The notes below the pieces were generated by a model that saw only the letters and a program-made list of their open reading frames with translations, had not been told where the DNA came from and searched no databases. A DNA stretch of 64,000 nucleotides. Origin: Lasiodiplodia sp. COLG20. Its lineage: Eukaryota > Ascomycota > Dothideomycetes > Botryosphaeriales > Botryosphaeriaceae. Each line of letters starts with the position of its first letter. Position 1 is the first letter of the stretch. The DNA lies in assembly GCA_009801085.1 (NCBI GenBank), contig VNWV01000003.1, positions 558,001-622,000 on the forward strand, given 5' to 3'. Shown in pieces: positions 11,871-23,201 of the stretch. The translations under genes were made by a program, and so were the position numbers.

Positions 11871-13615
11871 CTACTCCTCCTCGAGAGGAGCCTCCTCGTC
11901 GTACTCCTCCTCGGCATCGCTGACCGACGCCTCCTGGTACTGCTGGTACTCAGAGACCAGATCGTTCATGTTGGACTCAGCCTCAGTGAACTCCATCTCG
12001 TCCATACCCTCACCAGTGTACCAATGCAAGAAAGCCTTGCGACGGAACATAGCAGTGAACTGGTCACCGACACGCTTGAAGAGCTCCTGGATCGAGGTCG
12101 AGTTGCCGACGAAGGTCGAGGACATCTTGAGACCGCGGGGAGGAATGGAGCAGAGAGCGGTCTGGACGTTGTTGGGGATCCACTCAACGAAGTAGGAGGA
12201 GTTCTTGTTCTGGACGTTGCGCATCTGGTCCTCGACCTCCTTCATGGAGACCTTACCGCGGAAGATGGCGGAGCAGGTAAGGTAGCGGCCGTTGCGGAAG
12301 TCCGAGGCAGCCATCATGTTCTTGGGGTCGAACATCTGCTGGGTGAGCTCGGGAACGGTGACGGCGCGGAAAGAGTGGGCGCCACGGCTGGTCAGAGGAG
12401 AGAAGCCGACCATGAAGAAGTGGAGACGAGGGAAGGGAACCATGTTGACGGCAAGCTTGCGCAGGTCAGAGTTCAGCTGGCCAGGGAAACGCAGGCAAGT
12501 GGTGACGCCGGACATGACGGCGGAGACCAGGTGGTTCAGGTCACCGTACGAGGGGTGGGTGAGCTTGAGGGTCCTCATGCAGATGTCGTACAGAGCCTGT
12601 AGAAAGTCAGTTCACCGCTCGAACGAGCCAATTGGGGCAAATGTCACGCACCTCGTTGTCGATACAGAAGGTCTCGTCCGAGTTCTCAACAAGCTGGTGG
12701 ACGGACAGAGTGGCGTTGTAAGGCTCAACGACGGTGTCCGAGACCTTGGGGGAGGGAACGACGGAGAAAGTCGCCATCATGCGGTCGGGGAACTCCTCAC
12801 GGATCTTGGAGATGAGGAGCGTACCCATACCGGCACCGGTACCACCACCCAGGGAGTGGGTGATCTGGAAACCCTGGAGGCAGTCGCAGCCCTCGGCCTC
12901 ACGACGGACAACGTCGAGAACCTGGTCGACGAGCTCGGCACCCTCAGTGTAGTGACCCTTGGCCCAGTTGTTACCGGCACCAGACTGGCCGAAGACGAAG
13001 TTGTCGGGGCGGAAGAGCTGGCCGAAGGGGCCGGCGCGGACGGCATCCATGGTGCCGGGCTCGAGGTCGACGAGGACAGCACGAGGAACGTACTTGTTGT
13101 TGGACGCCTGCTGCGCGTTCAGAAGATTGCCATACTTTACGTGTTTGTCTAATTATGGAGAGAGTACCTCGTTGAAGTAGACGTTCATGCGCTCCAGTTG
13201 GAGGTCCGAGGTGCCATTGTAGCTGCTACGGGTCAGCGATTGCCATGCGCGGCGGAGAAGGCGCACACTTACACACCGGAGCCATCCAGGCCGTGCTCGC
13301 CAGAGATGGTCTGCCTATGGTGTCGCTTCCGTCAGCGGGGGGCGCAGGAGCAGGAGTGTTTTGGCAACAAACCAGAAAGCAGCACCGATTTGGTTACCCT
13401 GGGCAAAGTTAGCGCGATGCAGCGAACACAGCAGGCTGGAGGAGACTTACGCATTGGCCGGTCTGGAGGTGAACCTATGGGTGCGAAAAAGCGATGTTAG
13501 CAATGGTGGACTGCGGTGCTGGCGCTGTTGTTGCGGCCGGGGGCAAAGACGCGGGGCTGTCAGGGGACGCGTTGAAAACAAGCAGGCTGCCGCAGCTACG
13601 TACAATCTCGCGCAT
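11871..13615 (-). CDS. tubB: beta-tubulin
   Basis: Seven exons: complement(11871..12596, 12652..13107, 13168..13222, 13273..13314, 13373..13398, 13451..13474, 13604..13615); 1341 nt, 446 residues, matching the family. It forms the microtubule heterodimer with alpha-tubulin and is the benzimidazole target. Visible features are the autoregulatory start MREI (whole first exon, 12 nt), [16 protein letters not shown], the GTP-binding loop [10 protein letters not shown], the internal run [14 protein letters not shown], and the acidic C-tail [13 protein letters not shown]. Intron-dense 5' end with tiny exons of 12, 24 and 26 nt is the normal architecture of ascomycete benA-type genes. Tyr50, Phe167, Glu198 and Phe200 are all wild type. 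Confidence 0.98.
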
Positions 13616-13954
13616 TTTGGTGGTTGGGATGTGGAAGTTGTGGATAGAGTTGGAGAGAGGAGTTGGCGAAGAAAAGCTGGAGACGCGACTAGGGGGAGGT
13701 AGTCGGGCGGTGGAAGCGATGGAGAAGGAGCAGGATGGGAGGACAGCGGTGAGGGAAAGGCGAAGGCGCCCGCTCTGTTGTGGTCTGTGTGGGAAAGCGC
13801 CCGCACGGACCACCCGCAGTCAACACGCGGGCCGCAAATCGACATCTCGCATCGCAAAAGGAGTCTGGCAATTATTGGACTTCATTACCTCGCTCTCCTG
13901 CGAGCCGCGTGCCTCTGCCCGAGCCCGCGCCTCGCCAGCCCTGCCGCCGCTGCC
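13616..13954. promoter_or_regulatory. bidirectional promoter tubB / dpp3
   Basis: 339 bp between head-to-head start codons (counting the upstream dpp3 ATG), with C/T-rich tracts reading toward tubB on the minus strand (13690-13760). If dpp3 initiates at 14258 its leader would be about 300 nt longer. Confidence 0.5.
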
Positions 13955-16710
13955 ATGAGCCCCCGGATGCGGGCTCTGAGCGCACTCGCGGCCTTCCGGC
14001 CGCTGGCGTGCCGCGGTAGCAGCCGCCGAGTAGATTCTTTGCACAGAAGCGTGCAGCTATCGCGGTCGCTGCTAGGGGCAGTGCCTGCGCGCACGTATGC
14101 ACGCAGCTGCAGCTCTTTGTCTCGTTCCTGGCTGTGTACCACCGGAGAGGGCGTCCGCCAAGCCGTGGATTCCGCCCCGCAGCGTTCCAGCTGCCTAGGA
14201 CCCCGCCATCAACGACGAGCTGTCCACAACACCACTGCAGCAACTACAACTGCCACCATGGATCCCGAAGCTCTCAAGCACTATCTGGCTGATAGCCCGC
14301 CTACAGTTGTGCCGCTGGCCATCAAGCCTCACTTTGAAGCTCTCAACGACCAGCAGAAGCTCTACTCCCACTACCTCTCCATGTCAGCCTACCCCACGCC
14401 TGCCCATCTGCCCGTCATTGTCTGCGGGGGCTCGCCTAAGCTGTGCAGAGCTGCAGTGCATCGCCAGGATGTCAGCGAAACACGTGAAGACATTTGCGTA
14501 GTGAAGCTGAGCCAGTCCGCCATGTCACGCTCTCGAAGCAATGTCTGTATCTGCCTCAGCTTTGCTCGCGGGTGCTTCCTGTGCCGATGCACCTGTGTAA
14601 ATTCCTCCCAGAGAGCTTCTGGCTGGAAATGGCCGCCTGCACTACGCACAGCTCTGGCGATCCTCCCTAAACTCCTGATGCGGCGCGTGACTTCGGTATC
14701 CGTGTGTTCTGCTAACAGCTGAGCAGTGCTTGCTTCGCCGGTACGCGCATTGTCCTCCGCCAAATTTCCCCCGAGTCCGAGCACATATACGATTTCATCG
14801 TTGCCCTCCACAGTCATTACAACGGAGATTGGAAGAAGGCTCAGAAGGATGCCGGCCTCTCGGACGACGAGCTCAACGCGTTTTTGGACTACGCCGCTCA
14901 GTTCCTGGGCAACGCCGGTAACTACAAGAGCTTTGGTGACTCCAAGTTCATCCCGCGTCTCGAAGCCAGGCAGCTGAAGGCTCTCGCCACTCTGACCCCG
15001 GAAGCGCTGCAGCTGTACGAAAAGTTCAAGAACGACATCTTCGCGGACAAGCATGTTGGGACGATGCATTTGGGATACCCCGATGCGGGCCACTTGTCTA
15101 CGTACTACCCCGACTCCCCCGATATCACTAAGGAGGAGATCACCATCATCAGTGACTTCTTGGAGAATAAGAGGCTTCTTCCCGAGAACACTAGGATCAG
15201 GAAGACTAAGAATGGTTTCGATGTCCTGATTGCATCTTCGCTGGACTCGCCCTCGCAGGACCAGCGCGACATCAAGGAGTCTGAGTGGGAGCTGGACGGC
15301 AAGCTCAAGGGCAAGAAGCTCAAGCTTGTCTTCGGCGACTACTCCAAGGAGATGGCCACGATTGCTGACGCGATCAAGAAGGCGAGACAATACGCTAGCA
15401 ACGACACCGAAAAGTCAATGTTGGATGCGTACGAGAAGTCGTTCACCACTGGCTCTCTGGAGGCCTACAAAGACAGCCAGAGGTTCTGGATTCGGGACAA
15501 GGGCCCCATGGTCGAGACAGACATTGGCTTCGTTGAGACCTACCGTGACCCTCACGGTATCCGTGGCGAGTGGGAAGGCTTCGTGGCCATGGTCAACAAG
15601 GAAAGGACCAGGGCCTTCGGCAAACTGGTCGAGGCTGCCCCGTCTCTCATTCCTCGCTTGCCATGGGAGAAGGAGTTCGAGAAAGACAAGTTCCTCAGCC
15701 CCGACTTCACGTCCCTCGAGGTTCTCACTTTTGCCGGCAGCGGCATTCCGGCGGGCATCAACATCCCCAACTATGACGACATCCGTCAGAAGGAAGGATT
15801 CAAGAACGTGAGCCTGGGTAACGTTCTCTCTGCAAAGGCGCCGAATGAGAAGATCCCGTTCATCAAAGACAGCGATGATGAAGTCTACAGGAAGTTCCGT
15901 GACCCCGCTTTTGAGGTCCAAGTCGGCCTTCATGAGCTGCTTGGTCACGGATGTGGTAAGCTCTTGCAGGAGACTTCTCCTGGTGAATACAACTTCGACA
16001 TCAAGAACCCTCCCATCAGCCCCTTGACCAACAAGCCGATCACTACCTGGTACAAGCCTGGCCAGACTTGGGGATCGGTGTTCGGTCCCGTTGCTGCCAG
16101 CTACGAAGAGTGCCGTGCTGAGTGCGTGGCCATGGCCCTGTCTTGTGATTTCGACATCCTCAAGATCTTCGGTTTTGGCTCTGGCGAAACGGACATCAAT
16201 GGCGAGGCAGGTGATGTGCTGTATGCGGGATACCTTAGCATGGCTCGTGCGGGTGTCGCTGCGCTTGAGTTCTGGGACCCCAAGTCGCGCAAGTGGGGAC
16301 AGGCTCACATGCAGGCGCGTTTCTCGATCCTGCGTGTATTCTTGAACGCCGGCAAGGAGTTCTGCGAGCTTGAGTACACGAAGGACGACCTGTCAGACCT
16401 CACAATCCGCCTTGAGAGGAGCAAGATTCTGAGCCTCGGTCGCCCGGCTGTGGAGAAGTACCTCCAGCAGCTGCACATCTACAAGGCAACGGCGGATGTC
16501 GAGAATGGCACCAAGATGTACAATGACATCACGCATGTCGACGACTTCTTTGCCGACAAGGTCAGGCCTGTCGTGCTTGCTAAGAAGCAGCCCAGGAAGG
16601 TGTTCGTCCAAGCCAATACGGTGGTGGAGGGTGACAAGGTGGCTCTGAAGGAATACGAGGCTACTGCGGAGGGTATGATCCAGAGCTACGCGGATAGGGA
16701 GTACATCTAA
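13955..16710 (+). CDS. dpp3: dipeptidyl peptidase III (M49 zinc peptidase)
   Basis: Two exons: 13955..14382 and 14727..16710, with a 344-nt intron (donor GTCAGC, branch TGCTAAC just before the acceptor). DPP III removes dipeptides from the N-terminus of oligopeptides, usually in the cytosol. The M49 zinc motif HELLGH starts at base 15931 (His444 of the short form) and the second motif EECRAE lies about 58 residues later (Glu502/503), as in the family. Two starts are possible. ATG 14258 has a strong CCACCATGG context and gives 702 residues, the usual length. ATG 13955, in frame, adds 101 residues rich in Arg/Ser/Ala with few acidic residues, which look like a mitochondrial presequence (803 residues in total). 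Confidence 0.93.
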
Positions 16711-17038
16711 GTGTCTCCGCTATCAAGCTGGTGAATGGCAGCTGGCATATAGCATCCGAAATAGGAAAAGCAAAAAAGTAGCATGAATTGAACGAATGTC
16801 CACGGACCCATCAGTCTAGTCAAAGCAGGAAAGGTGCAACGAGATAAAGTTGATGGTCTCCCGGCGCGGGAACAGTGACGTGTGGAGCGGATCGGCCGAT
16901 CGTGGAGCGCGTCGCAGCACGCGAACATGCAGCAAGCCTAAGCGCGTCCGAGAGAACAACCACAAGCACTTCCAAGATAACCCCACATCCGACGAGCCAT
17001 GCCAGGCTTGGACGCAACGCTGAACCGTCTGGCGCACT
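16711..17038. other. intergenic dpp3 / sld3
   Basis: 328 bp, tandem orientation; contains the dpp3 3' end and the sld3 promoter. Nothing further recognised. Confidence 0.5.
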
Positions 17039-20000
17039 ATGGTGTCAGCGAATAAATATGACTCTCTCACCCCCGCCCGCCCCGCTGCTTCTTCCTCAAC
17101 CGCCGCAAAAACGCGCAAGCCGCCAGCCGAATCCCGCAAGCGCAAGAGAGGCGACCATGCTCCCGAAGCATTGGTACAGAAATTGATAACTATTCGCGTG
17201 CGTATTGCTAGCATCGTACTTAAACTCTCTAGATCCCCTAAGCTAATGTAAATTTTTTACTCCGCAGCCTTGCCCAACGTTACCCTCCGACCGACCAATC
17301 ACCCTCACACCCGTCAAGCTCATAGACCGCTCGCAACTGCCCCTCTCCTTCCTCGACGTCACCGGTCCTTCTGGCTCCCTCCTCTCCACCCGCCTCTTCT
17401 CCGCGTACGTTGAGGCACTCGAGTGCCATGCTCCCGAGAGCAACAATGCACAAGAACAGGAAGAAGATGTGCCCGCCACGCCGAAGGTCCTGGTGACGCG
17501 GTTCGAAGCGGACAACGGGAGCTTGTATGCTGTTGAGCGGGTGCGCCGCGGCGTGTACGCGCTATGCAGGCTGGGGGCTTGGGTCAAGGAAGAGGATGTC
17601 GGCGCCGTGCCCGCGCATCCCGTCGGCCTGCCGTACGCGCAGCCGCTGAAGGCGCTGAGGAAGGAGGACGGCCAGCTCTGGTGGCAGCGCGTTGCTGTGG
17701 CTTCACCGCCGTCTGCCAATGCGTCGACAACACCGGTGGACCGCGCGGAGGGCCATGGTGCAGCACCGCGTTTGTCTATGCGTCGGCCTGTCCCGAAGAT
17801 CGTGCATGCGGTGCCGAGGAAGCTGGAGGAGGCGGATCCGTTCGTGGATTCGGCGGGACAGGCTGGTCAGCTTCCTGTTGGGGATGTGGAGGAGCGGCCG
17901 CAGACCGCGGAGGAGGTCTTTCAGACGGTCGTGCAGCACTATCTTGAGGCGCTGTATCTCACGAAGACTTCGCTGGCTTTCTTCGTAAAAGGACCGATGT
18001 CGAGGGCTAGAGCTGCGTTCATGTCGAAGGAGAATACTGGGTTGAAGATGGGAGATCTGGCTGCTTTCATGCGGTCGATATTGCTCCAGCCGGGACCTAT
18101 GGACAAGAAGCACAGAGAGAAGCTGCCTGAGATCGTGAAGTCCATGCCCTTACCGGGTTTGTCTGACGATGAAGACGTGGCTGCGGCGAAGATGGAGAAG
18201 AAGAAAAAGAGCAAGAGAAAGAGCAAGAAGTTGAAGCCCAATAAAGAAGGACTTTATCCTGGAGAGGATGAGCATGTCAAGAAATGGTGGTTACAGGATC
18301 GCCCTGGTACCTCGCCTCACGGTCACGGCGAGTCTCCCGCGGATATTTTGAAACGGCGGTTAGGCGATCTACGTGTCCGAGAGTCGATGGCCCAAGTCAT
18401 CCTTGTTTTGGAGATCATGGCCCTTGAGGCATCACCTTCTTTCCAGGCAACAGAACAGGAAGAGACACAGCAAGATGAAACACAAGCAGAGTCGCAAGCA
18501 GCACCTATCAAGAAACGTAAGCCCAAGAAGCCGCAAGACCTCAATGTGCTTCTTGATCTCCTTCTCGATAGATTGTGTATCTGGCAGTCTGTTGAGCAAG
18601 ATGAGACGCTTGTAAAAGCTCCTCAACCTGGCAGTGGGAAGAACGATGCTCTCACGCCAAGTTCAGGCAAGTCGGGAACTTCAGACAAACTCAAGAATTT
18701 TTGTGTAGAAGTCATTCTGCCCTTGTAAGACTTGCCGCTCTTCGTTGATCTTAGACATTTGCTGACCTGCTCTAGCTACATGAGCCGGTTGCCAGAAAAA
18801 GCTGCTGCGATCAACAAAAGACTCGGCGGACCTAGTGCATCCCCTGCAAAATCATCCAGTTCTGGATCAAGCACCAACCGCAGTAAGCCCGGAGAAGCTG
18901 CTGTTCGTACAGACCCACGGGCTGCGCAGAAGAAGCGACGTCCTCTCTCCCGCGTGGCTACAGAAAACGCAGCACACCACCCGCAACGACATCCCTCTCT
19001 CACGCGATCTTCGACCGACCCGCTTCTACCTGCGAATCTAAAGCGCGAAGGCAGCGATGCACCGTCTCTATCCTCGATCCCGCTCCAGCAGAAGGACTCC
19101 AAGACCTCATCCAGTCGCAACTCCCTCTCCCAGTTCGAGCGCTTCTCCCGCCGCACCATCGACCTGGACGCCATGGCCAAGAGCAACGAGGCAAAGCTCA
19201 AAAAGAAAGCACACATCGAGCAGGAGCTAGAGAAGGCCATCGGTACCCTACGCAAGCCCAACCGCGGCGCCGCGCTCAAGGACGTCGCCGACTCGGCCGA
19301 CTCTCGTCGCCAGTTGTCGACTGCGCAGTCGTCGCGTAGCAGCACCAAGCCCGGTGCGCCAGTAACACGCAAACCGGGAGGCGGCAGCAACATCCTCGTG
19401 GGAGCAACGCCTAAGCGTGGCAGGAAGACGAAAGACATCATCCTCCAAGCGACGCCGAATCATAACAGGTTCTCTTCTACATTATCTTCATTTCCGTCGG
19501 CCGCCGCCGCTGCGGCACGCAACATGGACGAGGACGAGGATGCAGACGCTAGTCTACCGTTGGCTTCCGACCCCGTCATCCCGTCGTCGGCGGTGCGGCC
19601 GGGTCCCGTTGATGTCATCGCTCCTGCTAGCTACTCAACAATACCTTCGTCGGTCGTCAAGAACGCGTCGTCGTCTTCTGCTAGCGCTCGAAGAAGCGGT
19701 GGGGGCGTCGAGGAGACGCCGTCACGCGGCCCGGCGGGGAAGACGGTCCATTGGTTCCTCCCATCGGGCAGTGCGGATAGAGGAACTGAAGCTAGTGGTG
19801 GCATTGCGGCGACGCCGGAGGCGAAGGCGGGCGGAATGTCGAGACTGGGGGACCGGTTGAAGGCTTCGGTTAGTGGGAAGAGTGGAGGCGATGGGCTGTT
19901 GAAGGTGCCGCCGCCGCCGGCGTTCAGGATGCCAGGCGCGCCGGTGTCTAGGAGAGGTGCTAATCTAGCGGGAGAAGAAGAGAGTGAGGGGAGCGAGGAT

Positions 20001-20267
20001 GAGTACAGAGGCGTCGCCGCGTTGATGCGGACGCCGACGAAAGCCGGGCGCGGACAGGTGCTCGAAACGCCGGTGAAGAGGGCTGTGGCGGTGGGTGAGA
20101 CGCCGGTGAAGGGCGCGGTGGGCGAGAGGGAAGGGGGCCGGGAGAGCAAAGGGAAGGAGAAAGAGGTTGCGGGAGGTGGCATGGAGCGGATTGAAGAGGA
20201 AGATGGTGCGGAAGAATCGATATACAACGTTTTGGGATGGGATGATGTCGATGAGCTGGCGTTTTAG
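17039..20267 (+). CDS. sld3: DNA replication initiation factor Sld3
   Basis: Three exons: 17039..17197, 17268..18724, 18776..20267 (3108 nt, 1035 residues). Sld3 brings Cdc45 to origins and, once phosphorylated by S-phase CDK, binds the BRCT protein Dpb11 so that the replicative helicase is activated. The central Sld3 domain spans roughly residues 220-560: VVQHYLEALYLTKTSLAFFVKGPMSRARAAF, a Lys-rich insert, then MAQVILVLEIMALE and DLNVLLDLLLDRLCIWQSV, and CVEVILPFYMSRLP across the second splice. The C-terminal half is disordered, basic and Ser/Thr-rich with repeated Thr-Pro sites. Assignment rests on the domain pattern and CDK-site layout; orthologues diverge strongly, so a domain search would be useful. 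Exon phases agree. Confidence 0.82.
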
Positions 20268-21088
20268 TGGATGGTCGTGGTATTCAGCTTTCGGTTACTT
20301 TATGTCTCGGATAGACATGGCACTCTGTGGGATAGCATTGGGCGGAGTGAATGGTTGTTTTTACATGAATACGACCGGCATACTACTGGCCACAGTTATC
20401 GTTAAAAAAAAAAAAACATCTACATGGTATCGCGATAGAGAGTGTGCTGCCTACGAGATCAATTGCATCAAACAATGGCGGAGGGTGGGTTCAAACGATA
20501 GACCTTCGGAGATAGACGGACATAGCATAGCGCGGTAATGGGCTAATATGACCAGAGGAATCGGACGCTGGATATTTCTCGAAAAGTCAAGCTAGGTAGC
20601 CGAACTTTGGAATCTAAGGCGAAACTGTTGACCCACGTACGCCACAGACACTTGCTTGACTCAACCTCAACCTCACGGCTGGCATACTGGGTGATCTTCG
20701 CTGCGTAGATATATATACCATCTGGCGGTATTTTTCAGAAAATTTCATATCCAGACGTTCGAAGTTGCACATCTGTTTCCACTTTCGGGTAGGTGCATGG
20801 ACCCTGGTGATCCTTGGGACCCTGAGGACTCTGGACCGGTTTTCAGGGTGATATTACAGCCGAAGGCTAACGCGAATTCTTACTCAACTCACCTTAAAGG
20901 TGGTTGAAGTTGTTATCTGAGCGTGTATTTGGAATTAAAAATTGCACGTTTAAGTTAAGATAAGAGCTTCTACTGCCTATATATGTTGTTCTTCGTAAAG
21001 AAAATCGCTAAGATATACATGGGGGCTTCTTCTTCGTCTTTGAGTAAGGGTCTTACTAAGTATGTTGCATTGTCGATTTACTCTAATA
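20268..21088. other. intergenic with MITE relic
   Basis: Non-coding. Contains a run of 13 A (20404-20416), a TATATATA tract (20709-20716) and a degenerate transposon arm (20899-20945, listed separately). No gene seen. Confidence 0.55.
20899..20945. repeat. degenerate MITE arm
   Basis: Resembles the inner left arm of the element at 21089-21323: both share a TTGAAG/GTGAAG block, then GTGTAT, one base, and TGGAATTAAAAATT. About three-quarters identical by eye. No terminal repeat remains, so this is a fragment. Confidence 0.5.
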
Positions 21089-21323
21089 CAGTCCCCTCTC
21101 ACAGCCGATGGCTAGCGCGGAGAATAGCAGGGCTCTAGAATACAGCGCTATGCCCCAGCTCTTCTAGAAAAATTAACACATGTGGGTATGTGAAGCTATC
21201 GTCCGGACGTGTATGTGGAATTAAAAATTCGACATTCTCGTCCGGATGATAGCTTCACCTACCCATGACATGAGCAACTAAAAAAGCAAATCCACGCTAG
21301 CCATCGGCCGTGAGAGGGGACTG
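21089..21323. mobile_element. palindromic MITE, TA target-site duplication
   Basis: 235-bp element with terminal inverted repeats of about 30 bp, one arm starting CAGTCCCCTCTCACAGCCGA, the other its near-exact reverse complement (one or two mismatches). It is flanked by TA on both sides (21087-21088 and 21324-21325), the target site of Tc1/mariner-type transposases. A second, inner inverted repeat (GTGAAGCTATCGTCCGGA against TCCGGATGATAGCTTCAC) means the single strand can fold into a long hairpin. No transposase is encoded. It ends 203 bp before the start codon of the next gene. Confidence 0.85.
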
Positions 21324-21497
21324 TAGTGGAAGGACCCGACCCGAACGGAATCGCCGCCCATGCTTTCCCTTCCTATTTGAGCGATGGAACCGAGAGCAGA
21401 AGGCGCCGCCCACTAGGCACAGCCAGCCCATTGTTTACATGCTTCGAACTCACTTTCTTCCCCAACCGATCACCATCTAACAAGATTTATCACTCAT

Positions 21498-21519
21498 ACA
21501 CACACACACATACACACAC
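21498..21519. repeat. (CA)n microsatellite in leader
   Basis: Alternating AC/CA run, interrupted once by a T, 8 bp upstream of the ATG at 21527; likely part of the 5' leader. Confidence 0.8.
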
Positions 21520-21526
21520 GCCTATC

Positions 21527-23201
21527 ATGGCCAACGGAAACATTTCTTACCCGCTCTCTCGAGCCTCTAAGGAACAGAATCTCCATCCGGACCTGACACA
21601 AGCCACACCGAACGGCCACCCGGCTTCTCCAAGAGAACTTCTTGCAGCTAATGGCACCCGTCCGCATCCTTCACTCCCCAACCTTGTGACGTCTGGCCCC
21701 ACCATGAAGCCTCCTCCAGGCCTGTCTCCTCCTAGTCCGAGGGCCACTGACGACGACGACTCCAACGGCAGCTCCACTCCCCGCGCGCGACCATCTGCGC
21801 CCAACGGTTCCGGCAAAAAGCGTGGCAGTTCGCCTTCCTTATCTAGTAGCGGCCTCACCAGCAGCATCGCCAGTCAAGCAGATCTCCCCTCCCTCCCTCA
21901 CATCCACCTCTCGGCCTCTCACCCCAAGCCGGAGACGCTCAAAGAGCTCATCAACCACATCACCTCCCCACCGCTCACCAGCACGCCATCAGAAGACACG
22001 TGCATGCTCGTCAAACAATGGCGCCTGTCGCAGTACCGCGACGTGCGCGAGCGCGAACACCACTTCGGCCCGCTACTGGGCTGGCCGTCCGAGTACGCCA
22101 TGGGCGCCACGAGCGAGTTCCACATGGACAAGGCCCTTCACGCCGCGTTCGCGCCACAGGATCCGAAGTTAGATCAGCTAATGTTTTTGCATCCCGTCCG
22201 GCCGACGTTCACGTACGGCTTCACCAGCACCGCGTTCACGGCGCCGCAGAAGGCCTTGATGACGGACGTGCTTGATTCAGCAAAGGCTATGCCGGCGGGA
22301 GAGGATCCACTGTTCCCGTGAGTGGGGACCTTCCGATGTCAGCGTTGACGGCGGATGTGCTAACGTCGTGGGTGTTTTGATGGGCAGGTTCCTCGCGCAG
22401 AAGTGGATCAACGACAGCGACAGCAGGCGCGAGGCCGAGCGAGAAATGGCCCGGGCTGGCGGGACTATGTGTAGAGCGCTGTGGACGTTCTACCGGGAGG
22501 TGTGCAAGTGGGAAGAGGTTGAAGTGGACGACACACTCACCTTCACAATGGTCGTCAGTCCCGAGGTGTGCAGGCTGTTTGTGAACTGGATCGAGACGTC
22601 CCGCTCCGAGCTGGATCGGCCCCGGTTTTATAAGGACCTCGTGTACGCTGCTCTCATGGAGGACGCAATGCAGGTGCAGAAGATGAGGACCATCTGCGGT
22701 CGGATCAAGGATTGGATGAGGGACATGCGGTTGATGAACTTGAAGGACGCTCTGGATATCATGATCGACGGGTTGACGACTAACGGGTCGACCACGAACG
22801 GGTCGATAACGAATGGGTTGACAACCAACGAGTCAATGACTGATGCGCCGATAACTGACGAGCCGGGAACTAACGGCTCAAAGTCGATGACAGTCAAACA
22901 GTGGCTTGAAACCGAGCGATCAGAATGGTGGGAGCGTTTAAAGTCAGAAGTGGAGCTGGCAACCCATTTGCAGAGAGAAGAAGAGGAAAGGGCGGAGAAG
23001 GAGAAGAGAGAGTCTATCAAGGCGGGGAAAGCAGGGGTCAATTCCGACCAAGGGAACGCTTTGCTCGATACCAGCTGGAGAGCAGGCTCTACTGAAACAG
23101 TTATATGGCGAGGAGACGATGCCGAGGAACAGACTGGTTCGAAGGATTCAGAGCCCAATATCAAAGATTCTGTGCCTGAAAAGAACGAGCCCTCACCATG
23201 A
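21527..23201 (+). CDS. hypothetical protein, unrecognised fungal family
   Basis: Two exons: 21527..22317 and 22388..23201 (1605 nt, 534 residues), donor GTGAGT, in-frame junction. I do not recognise it. Residues 1-130 are Ser/Pro/Gly-rich and probably disordered. From about 145 to 390 there is a globular, mostly helical region with many aromatics (KQWRLSQYRDVREREHHFG, GWPSEYAMG, FLHPVRPTFTYGFTS, FLAQKWINDSDSRREAEREM, MCRALWTFYREVCKWEEVEVDD, MVVSPEVCRLFVNWIE). Residues 392-426 are seven degenerate 5-residue repeats. A Glu/Lys-rich coiled segment and acidic tail close the protein. No signal peptide or membrane helix. Splice structure and amino acid composition support a real gene. A full MITE lies 203 bp upstream and a half copy about 200 bp downstream. 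Confidence 0.75.
22770..22874 (+). repeat. coding 15-bp minisatellite, seven units
   Basis: Seven tandem 15-bp units in frame inside the preceding gene, encoding GLTTN, GSTTN, GSITN, GLTTN, ESMTD, APITD and EPGTN. The first four units are close copies and the last three have drifted. Confidence 0.8.

Noticed and set aside
14389..15390. 333-residue open frame on the minus strand of dpp3
   Set aside because: Lies antisense across the dpp3 intron and catalytic-gene exon; the plus strand is clearly coding and the minus translation has no family features.
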